Position numbers and translations under genes: made by a program. Of a DNA stretch of 64,000 nt, positions 1 through 9,279 are shown in pieces. The DNA comes from Nautilus pompilius. Its lineage: Eukaryota; Mollusca; Cephalopoda; Nautilida; Nautilidae. The notes beneath the pieces were generated by a model, which searched no databases, had not been told where the DNA came from, and worked only from the letters and a program-made list of their open reading frames with translations. The DNA is taken from positions 3,112,501 through 3,176,500 of the forward strand of contig JACATO010000132.1 of the NCBI GenBank assembly GCA_018389105.1. Reading direction: 5' to 3'. Each line of letters begins with the position of its first letter. The first letter of the stretch is position 1.

Positions 1-69
1 CTGTGAAAGAATGTTGCAAGATTAAGGAATCAATGTATAAAATACAGATAACAAATGTGAATTTTTCAG

Positions 70-184
70 GAATGTCTTGTCAATGGAGCCATTGATTATC
101 TTCAGTATCTGCAAGAGTTTCTGAATCAGAATCCTGGGAAAATAACTGAATCTGACAATAAGATCTTCACTAGTGCTGAAAAAG
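70..184 (+). CDS. HMG gene exon (first in window): bHLH helix 2-like
   Basis: The acceptor is tttttcag before 70 and the donor is GTATGA after 184; the exon ends in phase 1. It encodes ECLVNGAIDYLQYLQEFL, with the A-I-x-Y-L-x-x-L-Q spacing of bHLH helix 2, then a polar linker. The upstream exon with the basic region should lie before the window. Confidence 0.75.
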
Positions 185-3100
185 GTATGAATAAGCTTTT
201 GTAGAACATCTAGAAAACTGATGGAAAATTGCTAACTTTTAGGAAGTATTTTGATCATTTCAGGGTCACTTGAAAAAAAAAATTAAGACATTCTGTAGGA
301 ATTGCAGCAGAAGGTAAATTTAAATATTATTATTTTAATTCACGTTTTCCTTTCTACTAATAGTTTTGATAGAATTTTTAAAACTAATTTTTCATTTAAG
401 GAATTTTGATGTTACAAAAATGAAAGACCTTTGAACTTGTCTACATTATTCTATCATGAGCAGCTACAATTTAATTTTTGTATACAACAGAGTTTTCATT
501 TTTGAAAATACCTTTTTTAAAGGTAAATTTGTTATGTATACCATACTCATGACAATCACTAAAGTTTGAAGTTGTGTATTCCATACTCATAATGTATAAT
601 TTAATTACAAACAAAACATCTATTTATTCAACTTTTCAGGATTTTTTGTGGATTACTCCTTGTATATACTGCTAGCCATCCAGAATCTTCCAGTACTTTA
701 TTTAAGCAGTTTACCCATAGCTTCTTTCAGCATTTAATTTTCTTTCCTATGCACTATTTTAACAGAACATGCTAGCCTAAAATTTTTATCTTTTATCCTT
801 TATTTCTTTCAGTTAATCGTGGTCCAAAGAGACCAAAAAATGGCTTCATACGATTTTCTATGCAGTACAGAAAGCAGCTGGCAGCTAGCTATCCAAAACT
901 GGACAATCGAGAAATTTCCAGAATGTTGGGAGCTAAGTGGAGAAAGTTATCTCTGAATGAACGCAAGCCATTTGAGTATGATGGTGGTGTTTTTTTTATT
1001 TATGTTTTAAAATGTTTTGGTTATTTGTAAAAAGAATCCAAGAAACCACCATTTTATAGTGACACTGTACTTCAAAGAAAGTAAAGCTATAAAAAGCAGC
1101 AATGCTGTGAGCAAATCTGACTTCTGACTAATATGGGAGATTGGGGCAACACCAATAATTTTAAATTATAGATGAGCTGTAATCAAGATATGCTTTGACC
1201 TCAAATCCAAAGGTCAAAGTATATGGCATTTGATTGTAGCTGATCTATAGGATTGTTTAGGAATCACTGGTACTCTAACAACTAGCCCCAGTTTCTCCTA
1301 AATTTTAAGTTTTGTTCTTGTAAACTTTGCATATGTATTTACTGTTTTTTTCTCTGAAAAGAATTGCTATAGTAAAAAAGAAAAAAAAAAGGGGGGATCT
1401 AGATTAGATACAATAAATGCAATATACTAGGGTATGCCTTTTAGGAAAGAAATCAATACAACATAAAAATAATTGAACAGCTAATATTGCATAATAGTCC
1501 ACATTCACTTGTTCTTCGGCTCATAAAAAAGATTTACAAGAATTTGTTGGCAATGCATAATGTCAACTTTAAAAAGAAGTTATTAAGAAAGAATTGTGTT
1601 TCATTCGATGTTAAAGGATGTACAAATGATTCTTTTATTCTCAGAGCAAAATCTCTGATACTTGTGGAAGGTGGCATAGATCATAATACTGTGTTGTACA
1701 TCAGTCTTAATGGAGATAACATTGAGGGAGCATAATGCTCTTCTAACTTAGGCTGGAAAATACCTACTAGACCTCTTCATTTTTTGATGTGGGAGAAAAC
1801 TGGTGAAACCTACATAACTGGCTGAAGATGAGAGAGAAAAGAAACCATGACAGATGTGTCAAACTGAGCTGACCTCCAACTGGGAATCATACTTGGTCTC
1901 TCAAGCTTGGCAGTCCAGTAGCCTAACCACCTCTTAGAATAATGCAATTATGAAAATCATTCAGAACAGTTCTTGAGAAATAGTCAATTCTGGGTTACTG
2001 TTCTTGAAATCACCCTTTGGACATTGCTGCCACTATCTGCCTTGCATAGAAAGATTTTATACTTTCTCTTACTGGACAATGGAAAACAAATTTTAAACAT
2101 ACAGGCAGGCTTTTAGAAGATAAACTGTGTTGAAAACTAGCTCATAGTCTGATAAATAAAAAGAAAAACATGTTACTTTTTCTTTGAACTCTTTTTTGGG
2201 GGGTCCAGAAAGACTGTTTTACTTTGCATTTATTTCTGTTGTTTCAAAGCATAAGTATAGAATACTTATTATTGCTTTTAAGAAAGTAAAAAGAATTTAT
2301 TTGTCACTAGAATCAAATTTATGGACAAAACTGAAAAGCAGTCATGGACTTACTTTTTATACAGATATAAAAAGCAGCAGCAAAAGAGTTTTAAAAAAAT
2401 AAGTTTAATTGGAAAAATGACATTTATTTTCTCAGGTAATTAGTTGGCATTTAAGTGTCTATCTCTTACAGACAGGAGTTTCATAATGATATGAAAGATA
2501 TCAGAGAGAAATTTCCGGAATGGAAGTACGTTCCTGGAAAGAAAAATGTTGAAGAACTCGTTGAACCAATGCCAAGCAGATTGAGGCCTCGTGAAAAATT
2601 AAAACGAAAGGTCAGGGTTCATCGACATACTAACAAGCATATCTTAGAATTTGTTCAGTTGTTGCATGCCTTTTTTGCAAGATTAGGTTTTTGTTTTCAC
2701 TATTGTTTGGTAAAATGGTATTGAGTTGATTCATTAGTATAACCTGCCAGAGACAGTCACAAATCACTTTATCAGAAATTCTAATCAACTTAAACAGTCA
2801 TTGTAAATATAAATAGAAAATAGTCTTTCATAGTTCCTACAAGAAAATCAAGTGGGTTTATTTGTAATAATCCTCAATTAACAGAGACAGACTGGGGCTA
2901 GTTGTTATAGCACTGTAATTTCTGATTAAACATAGATGAGCAATAATCAAAGGCCAAAGCATGACATTGATTATAGCTCATCTGTATGTGTAAAGAGGAA
3001 TTACTGGTAGTCTAACAACTTATCACTTTGACAACTAGTCACAATCTTCTATTTTGTTGTTTTATACTCTTTCATTAACTTGTTGAAAAAGTTTTACATA

Positions 3101-5630
3101 TAAACATGTTATCAACATTCTTTTGCAAAAGTTAAGTTTAACTTCGTATTTTTGTAGTGTCTTTAGCATCCATTTGTCACAGAGGTGGACCTATTTTTCT
3201 TTTCGCATAGCAGATGGTATGGGTCATTATAGCAAATATCAAGAAGCTTGTCGAGGCCCCAATATTTCAGAAGCACTCATCTACAGTTTCTAAACTGATA
3301 ACAGCTATGTATTATGGATAAAGAAAGCTATGAGATAAAAATTGGGTCTGTTAAACAGTGAAAAAAAAAGTTAAAGATGAAAATCATCTAAAAATCTTAA
3401 GGGGCTTTAATTCTACTTAATTTTTAAAAAATGAAAAGGCAGAAACTAACAGTTGAAAATTATTTACATACACTGGTGGCTAAAACTATTGCTCCATCAA
3501 AGCCACTTGAGCTTTTGCTAATTTAAAAACCATGACCTATTAATCGCTTAATTGCTGGTGAGATTTTCATCAGTAGCTTGCTTCAAATTACTTCTTGTTT
3601 ATAAACTTTGCTAATGCAGATACACAAACTAACCACAAAAACATTTAACTTATTCACTTGCTTAGAAATAGTCTTTTCTCTGTTTTTGCATACTTAGTCG
3701 GGATGAGTTTTACAAGAATTACATCAAAGTTTTTTTGCTGCAATAATAATATGGACCCACTTGAATTAAACAAATGAAACTTTAATTCTATTAAAACCCT
3801 CAAATTCAGGCGGCTGCTGCTATTTTTCCTTCTGGTCGAAGCTTATGTTCTCAGTCATATTTTAAAATCTTATCGTAATTATAAACTTTCCATTTTTCTT
3901 AATTTTCTCTCAAAATCTCTATTTGTTAGAGAAAAACTTAATCCTCCTTTTAATGGAGTTGAAGAGAAAAAAAAAGCTATCGCTTTCAATCCTGGTAGTG
4001 TTAACAGGCAGTTTAGCATTTTGAAGCTTATAAATAGCTCCATTAAAGAACAATCACCTGAGAAACCGGGGCTAGTTGTTACCTTACCAGTAATTCCTAA
4101 TCAGACATAGATGAGGCTATAACCAAAGGTCAAAGCATATGACGTTGATTATAGCCTCACCTATACATATAATTAGGAATTACTGGTAAGGTAACAACTA
4201 GCCCCCAGTCTCATCTACAGAACCTTGTAATCAGAGCTAGAAAAAAAATGAGAAGTTTAATAACTTTGCAACATAAAGCTGATATATATTTTCTTTATCT
4301 CAATTAATATACAAGATAATTTGAAAGCAAACCAAACATAGACACAAATGCTAAGTGTTAAGTGCACAAAAAAAGAAAGAAAGATAAAATTTTGGTGGTT
4401 AGCATATTAAATATTTACCTACTATATTTATGTTGTTTCCTGACGTAATTGTGTTAATATTTTTTTTTTTAAATGTAGATATACCACCAAGACTGGCTAA
4501 CTGAAATAAAAAAGAAACCTTTATCATCAGCTCATCGGTCAAAAGACTCGGTTGCTTATGACATTGGAAACAAAGACAGTAAGACTTTAAGAAAAAATAA
4601 AAATCTTACCTTTAAAGATGTGTAAGTAATTTTTTTCATAGTATGTTAAACTTCCATTTGCCAGAACTAGTTTTAGGGGAGACTGAGGCTAGTTGTTACA
4701 AAACCAGCAATTACTAATAAATGAACTACCAATGTCATATACTTTGACCTTAAATTATTTTCTCATCTACATGTCTAATTAGGTATTACTGGTATTATAA
4801 CAACTTACCTGTAGTGACAGGTACCCTCAGTCTCCCTTACACTCTTTGTTGTCCATTGAAAAAAAAAAAAAAACGTTCAGTAATCAAAACAGTTTTTAAA
4901 GAGGATTAAGTTTTTAGACTAATATTCTTGGGTTTGAATGGACTGAAAATTATATTAGACTTTATTTCGTAAATAAAAATGTCTGACATTGTAGCTCAAT
5001 GCTTTAGTGAAGCTTAGAATTTGTGGATGCAGCATATTAATTTTTTGTATAGAATACGGTGTGGATCATCGTCGTCAACATGTACACACACACACACACA
5101 CAAAAAATATAATAAAATTCAAACATACTAAAGTAGGGAGTTGTGTATTTCAGGTTTAGCATCTCTCCAAGGAAAAATTTATATACATTTTTTTAATTGT
5201 TGAAACCTGCTTAAATGATTTAAAAAATTATATTTAAAAAAAAGGAAAAGACCCATTAAGAAAAAAAAAAGTTTTTAACTTTATTTTGTTTATGAAAAAC
5301 TGGGATGTTTTGTTCTTTTTTTTTTTAAGGATGACCAGTGGTGTACCAGCTGTGCAGGATATAAAACTATCTCCAAGGAGTTTCAGGGAAGAAACTCAGT
5401 TTGAACTCAACAGCAGTGATCTGGACATTTCCATCTCGCCAACCATGCCAAACCTGGAAGAAGGACCTTTCCCATTTTTCTGGATGGACTACCCAAGCAC
5501 ACCCCTAGAGAATGATGGGCAGCAGTCACCCAGCTCTGAAATCCCTCAGCTTTTCCACTCTTATGATTGGCTGTCAGCAAAGACTCCATTACCTGTTTTG
5601 TCGTTTGAAGAAACTAAATATTGGCTGTGA
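70..5630 (+). CDS. bHLH-HMG box transcription factor, MEIOSIN/BHMG1-like (5'-partial)
   Basis: Five exons (70-184, 813-975, 2472-2610, 4479-4621, 5330-5630) join in one frame to 286 residues plus a stop; the 5' part lies outside the window. Residues 1-22 contain AIDYLQYLQEFL, which fits helix 2 of a bHLH domain. About 20 residues later an HMG box (about residues 42-115) begins GPKRPKNGFIRFS, continues through LGAKWRKLS and ends EFPEWKY-like (KFPEWKY), as in sequence-specific SOX/TCF-type boxes. A basic patch (RPREKLKRK) follows, then a Ser/Pro/acidic tail ending FEETKYWL. A bHLH plus an HMG box is the known architecture of the nuclear meiosis initiator MEIOSIN. The assignment is inference, because the basic region and helix 1 are not visible. 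A divergent SOX-like gene is the alternative. The introns and 3' UTR are dense in hairpin MITEs. Confidence 0.8.
813..975 (+). CDS. HMG gene exon: N-terminal two thirds of HMG box
   Basis: The acceptor is tttctttcag and the donor GTATGA; it runs from phase 1 to phase 2. It encodes RPKNGFIRFS through LGAKWRKLSLNERKPF, that is helices 1 and 2 of an HMG box. SOX boxes have Met and Ala where this protein has Lys and Gly (RPMNAF versus RPKNGF). Confidence 0.9.
1134..1300. mobile_element. palindromic hairpin MITE, copy 1
   Basis: The arms read gggagattgggg... and ...caactagccccagtttctcc. The centre carries CTTTGACCT and AGGTCAAAG in inverted order. The left arm is diverged. The copy is intronic in the HMG gene. 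Confidence 0.7.
1750..1937 (-). mobile_element. tRNA-derived SINE, family A (degraded)
   Basis: On the minus strand it has the family A head (dispersed CTACTGGACTGCCAAG-like block near 1910-1925), the GCTTGG linker and the TAGTAGG block. It matches the better preserved copy at 33681-33958 at intervals, with heavy divergence. Confidence 0.55.
2472..2610 (+). CDS. HMG gene exon: HMG box helix 3 and basic tail
   Basis: The acceptor is cttacag and the donor GTCAGG. The preceding GA plus the first base here restores Glu. It encodes helix 3 (QEFHNDMKDIREKFPEWKY) and a basic segment, RPREKLKRK, that could act as a nuclear localisation signal. Confidence 0.88.
2884..3050. mobile_element. palindromic hairpin MITE, copy 2
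   Basis: It starts gactggggctagttgtta and ends near acaactagtcacaatct, with inner arms ATAGATGAGC and GCTCATCT. A short insertion disrupts the right arm. It lies in the intron after the third HMG-gene exon. Confidence 0.72.
4060..4211. mobile_element. palindromic hairpin MITE, copy 3 (best preserved)
   Basis: The outer arms (4066-4100 and about 4170-4205) are almost perfectly complementary over more than 30 bases, from GGGGCTAGTTGTTACC to GGTAACAACTAGCCCC. An inner stem, ATAGATGAGGCTATAA with TTATAGCCTCACCTAT, pairs with one mismatch. The loop holds CAAAGGTCAAAG. The whole unit would fold as one hairpin of about 145 bases. No transposase is present, so it is a non-autonomous element. Confidence 0.82.
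4479..4621 (+). CDS. HMG gene exon: lysine-rich linker
   Basis: The acceptor is aaatgtag and the donor GTAAGT; phase 0 to phase 2. It encodes IYHQDWLTEIKKKPLSSAHR and a Lys/Asn/Asp-rich stretch with no recognised domain. It sits between hairpin element copies 3 and 4. Confidence 0.75.
4675..4838. mobile_element. palindromic hairpin MITE, copy 4
   Basis: It starts ggggagactgaggctagttg and ends ctcagtctccctt, so its terminal bases GGGGAGACTGAG / CTCAGTCTCCC form an inverted repeat. It lies about 50 bases downstream of the 4479-4621 exon. Confidence 0.75.
5084..5101. repeat. (AC)n microsatellite
   Basis: About nine AC dinucleotides in the last intron of the HMG gene. Confidence 0.9.
5330..5630 (+). 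CDS. HMG gene terminal exon with stop
   Basis: The acceptor is ttttttaag and the stop is TGA at 5628-5630. It encodes about 100 residues rich in Ser, Pro, Glu and aromatics, with PFPFFWMDYPSTP and the C-terminal FEETKYWL. The acidic and aromatic composition would suit an activation domain, which is inference. The hairpin element begins about 20 bases after the stop. Confidence 0.88.
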
Positions 5631-5651
5631 AGAACAGCAGCCAGACACGTT

Positions 5652-5787
5652 AGGGGAGAGTGGAGGGTGTTGTTACACGATTAGTAATTTCTTCTAATAG
5701 ACAAACTATGATCAATATCACATGCTTTGACTTTTGACTATAGTGTTGTCTATACATCTAAGTAACAACTAATCCTGGTCTCCTCTA
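5652..5787. mobile_element. palindromic hairpin MITE, copy 5, in 3' UTR
   Basis: It starts ggggagagtgg with gttgttac and ends gtaacaactaatcctggtctcc. It sits between the stop codon and the AATAAA of the HMG gene, so the mature mRNA should carry it. Confidence 0.65.
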
Positions 5788-5953
5788 TAGTTTTGCCTTT
5801 AGTCTTAAAAACTGACATTTTTTTGTTCTCAAAAGCTGTCAGCTCTGTATTTAATTAACTGTGATGACAAAATAATGAATCAATGTCGTGTATCACATGT
5901 GAAGATGGTATTTACTATGGTATCTGGTACATTTATAAACTGTGTAAGCCATG

Positions 5954-5959
5954 AATAAA
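5954..5959 (+). promoter_or_regulatory. polyadenylation signal of the HMG gene
   Basis: AATAAA lies about 325 bases after the TGA and is the first canonical signal downstream of the last exon. It implies a short 3' UTR that contains the whole fifth hairpin element. Confidence 0.6.
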
Positions 5960-8090
5960 ATATTCTATCAATAATGTTAACAAAGTGAACAATTTTTTAA
6001 ATAATTTTTTAAAAAATTATTTATTTTTCCAATTGCCAAATGCATATTTTTTTTTTTACAAAAAAAAATAAAAATTTCAACTTTTTAACCAGTATGGTTT
6101 CTAACAAATTTCTTTTAATAAATGGAATGACTTAGCTGATTTCAAGTCAAAAATACTTGATGTTTTGTTACAGAACTCACTGCAATATCTGCAACAGAGT
6201 TAGTAGTACTTTTTGTCACAAGTATGTTATCTTACTGTATAGCTGTCTACAGTATCAAACCAGAGATACTGAAAAATACTTGTTTATTAATTACATCATA
6301 TATAATATAATATAATAAATGCAAAGAGGTAAAGAGCCATTATGATTCTAGACATTAAAATAAATAAGTAAAAACCAATTACATATACTGGATTTTAAAA
6401 ATTCAACAATATTTCATTTTTAGAAGAAAAAAAAGGGGGTACCTACCACTCAAGATAAACCATAACTTCTAAAACATTTTTATCAGATTTTAACCGAACT
6501 CTCTCTCATATTAGCACTTGTTTGTTCTGTTTGTACTTATAAATTTAAAAACAAATTAATCCATTTTTATTTTGTGTGCTATATTTTGGTATGCAATGTA
6601 AATAGATCTGATTTTTTTGTGTGTAATGATTATTTGAGAAATCACATTTGTGCACTACTTAATAATTTTGCTGCTTTTTTTGCGCATTTAATATTCAAAA
6701 GTTTTTGGTATTACTGTTTTAAATTAACAATTCTTTATTCACTTGATACAATTAATGGCAGAACAGCAACAATGATAATTAGTTCTCTGAAAAACAGCAT
6801 ACTGCAGACAGACTGTAGTTACAGTTTTATTATTTTCTGTGGCTGTTAATGACAGTTATCTCCCCATAGCTTGGGAAAACCCATTAACTAGTGTTTCAAA
6901 CAGGTAGCAAGCATAACAAGTCTTGCAAATGCTTCAGGCCATTTATTTTGTTCTATATGAAACCTAATTCTGCTTCAAAAAACAGACTTTTCTGTTTATG
7001 TTTAAGTACAGAAGATTGTAAAGTATGATGAAAAAAATGTACACGCCAAATGAACACTCATAAAAGATCTGTGCAAAGATTGGTAATGAGATGCACCAAG
7101 CCTACAGCTATCACCTAGTTAATGCATTATAAAATTTGTGAAAAAGAATATGGCAGTAATAAGTTTTCATATATATATATATTACAGTGCTTTTCTTATG
7201 TACTCATGGCCTTAGATTTTTGTTAATGGATAGAGTGGAAGGATTCTGGGAGCCCACTACACAATAATGATAACTTTAAACAAAAAGACAATTAATTAAA
7301 ACCACCCTAAATTAATTTTCATATTAAGGTTATGCTTCAATAACAGTGCTATATTTGGACATACAAAGACTGTATTCTTAACTCCAAGAAATCTCAGGTC
7401 CTTGATGTCAAGATTCTGGCCAGTCTTGTATGGACTCTCAGCTGAGGATTATGAATAGAATCTCTCTATTTACTATCATTAGCCAAATGTGCAGCATTTC
7501 ATCACTTTGTGTTCTCTGTTTTATTATTTTAATTCTTTCTTCACACCTGGGTTAGTTTCCCTACCTTATTTTGACCTGTTAGCTGTGAAGTATTTAAAAG
7601 AAAATTCAAAAGGGATGGTCTCAGGACAAACCACCATACCTCTGTTGTATTTTAAAAATTTTTCAACTGTAAGGCCAATATCTAATGTACAAAACCTGGA
7701 TTCGAAATCATTGAAAAAAAAAAAAAAGTTTCAAATTACATTTTTTTGTAAATAAAAAGAAAAAGAAATGATTAGTTAGAATCATGGTTTAAAAATGAAC
7801 ATCAACGTCTTGCAAGGTCTCTGAGTTTGTTGCAAGGACTGACTCTGACTATCTCACTTGTACTGGTGTAAAATATTTCTAAAATGAGGTAGTCTAGGGT
7901 AAGATAAAATCTGCATTCCTTTGTTCAACTTGAAAAGCAGGCACCAAATTTTGGAATCAAAGAGATGTGTTGAGCTTGCTGAGGTTTTAAAAAAAGAATC
8001 TTTGCTTTGAAAATTCTGGTGTTGAATTGTAGTCATTCTCAAACTGAAAATAAACGTGTTAAATGAATGTTATGCTTCACTGTGGTGAAA
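5960..8090. other. intergenic spacer, nothing recognised
   Basis: AT-rich DNA between the HMG gene and the repeat cluster before the zinc-finger promoter. The short open frames lack splice signals and protein resemblance. I see only a (TA)n run near 7171-7182. Confidence 0.6.
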
Positions 8091-8094
8091 TGCA

Positions 8095-8218
8095 GGTCCA
8101 GTTTAGTAGTTACAAGGAGGCAAGAAGCCATCATGACTTATGAAGGGGCATTCAGGGGTCCAGTTTAGTAGTTACAAGGAGGCAGGAAGCCATCATGGCT
8201 TATGCAAGGGCATTCATT
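8095..8218. repeat. 62-bp direct tandem duplication
   Basis: The unit beginning GGTCCAGTTTAGTAGTTACA occurs at 8095 and again at 8157 with about three differences. It forms the edge of a LINE fragment on the minus strand. Confidence 0.85.
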
Positions 8219-8470
8219 TAAGACAAATTAACGTCTAGCAGAATGATTGTTAAATTGATTAATACTATCAGACATTCTGGTAATTTATACCACTTATTAA
8301 TAATTCTGTTACTGAAAAAAAAAGTTCTGATATCTGACCATGGCAGAATCTTAGCTAATCTGTAATCATGTATGAAAAATGATAATAATCTGTCCCCCGT
8401 TTGTATGCTGAAGAACCTGTTATTTTCAAGGCCTCTTATTAGGCGTCTTCAATGTCAAAAATTCAAACTT
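8155..8470 (-). mobile_element. CR1/Jockey-type LINE, 3' end of reverse-transcriptase ORF (relic)
   Basis: Translated on the minus strand, this reads FFFSNRIINKWYKLPE, preceded by a block around YRLAKILPWSDIR and an RRL motif. This is the conserved C-terminal pattern of non-LTR reverse-transcriptase ORFs (FFSxRVIxxWNxLP). Frameshifts and stops show decay. The copy at 55610-55960 is homologous. Confidence 0.6.
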
Positions 8471-8516
8471 GGTAGGTCTAATATCTGCTTGTTCAGTAGT
8501 TCTTGGCAAACCATCT

Positions 8517-8905
8517 GTCCTGACTTCGTAGGTCCACGGTAGTTGGAAGGGAGTTACCTGGGTAAGTTAGGAGCTTCTTGAGCGGTTATCAAAGTGCGAT
8601 TCAATTCACAGAACCTCCCCTAAGTGTACCGGACAGCCCTAGAATCATCCCCCCCCTCTCTCTCTCTCTCTTAGACGAGAGGTAGGTAACTGGATTGGTA
8701 TGCGGACAAAACCAACCAGAATTCAAACTGGCTCTCGGCGTGGGGGTCCCCCACCAGACCACGCCTCTCGGTATTTAAGGGCCAGCCCGGCAGACTCAAA
8801 CCTGCTGAGTAGACGCCGCACTTTATTGCTATAAGCACATTATTATTATTATTATTATTAATAAATGCTAAGGTCATCATGATTGTAGAAGTATGTTCCA
8901 AATTC
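8517..8905 (+). mobile_element. possible solo LTR
   Basis: A GC-rich island in AT-rich DNA contains a (CT)n tract, a TATA-like GGTATTTAAGGG at about 8770, a GC-rich leader, TTTATTGC, and AATAAA after an (ATT)n run. Together this resembles the U3-R order of an LTR. I could not find a clear TG...CA boundary or target duplication. An old promoter or SINE is an alternative. Confidence 0.3.
8840..8862. repeat. (ATT)n microsatellite
   Basis: About seven ATT units upstream of the zinc-finger gene promoter. Confidence 0.9.
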
Positions 8906-9011
8906 CTTAAAGGATTAGTCAATTTTCATTATTTATTTACATTATTATATATCATTTAAATTGTAAACATTTTGCCATTTGTTTATACTGGATGTTCGGG
9001 TTGTTTTTGTG

Positions 9012-9031
9012 TATATATATATATATATATA
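9012..9031. repeat. (TA)n microsatellite
   Basis: About ten TA dinucleotides about 200 bases before the start codon of the zinc-finger gene. Confidence 0.9.
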
Positions 9032-9189
9032 CATTTTAAAAAAACTAATTAAGAATTTTAAGAGTTGGTTTCCAATTTGCTGTTGGAGGGAGTTTTTTTT
9101 GTTTGTTTGTTTTTTAAAAAAAGTAGCGACCTACATGAAACATCATCCGGGCTTTTCCGCGTGCAAGCCTCGTTGTGGCCTTGGAAGTC

Positions 9190-9208
9190 CCAATCACCGC
9201 CATTTTGG
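9190..9208 (+). promoter_or_regulatory. CCAAT box and YY1-type site in leader
   Basis: CCAAT is at 9190-9194. CCGCCATTTTGG at 9197-9208 is, on the minus strand, CCAAAATGGCGG, a full YY1 core (AAnATGGCG). The pair lies 20-38 bases before the chosen ATG. YY1 sites just downstream of transcription starts are common in TATA-less animal promoters. Binding is inferred. Confidence 0.5.
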
Positions 9209-9227
9209 TAAATTTTCCAGAAAAAAT

Positions 9228-9279
9228 ATGTCCATTGAGGCCCAAACAGCTACTCATATCCAAGTTGAAAATGTTTCTG
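9228..9279 (+). CDS. ZNF236: ZNF236-like exon 1 (start)
   Basis: It begins [17 protein letters not shown] with A at -3. The donor GTAAGT follows 9279 in phase 1. The next 3.9 kb is intron 1. Confidence 0.75.

Noticed and set aside
9135-9227. In-frame upstream ATG adding 31 residues to the ZNF236-like protein
   Set aside because: It would put the CCAAT and YY1-type sites in coding sequence, and the added residues look like translated leader. Not excluded without transcript data.
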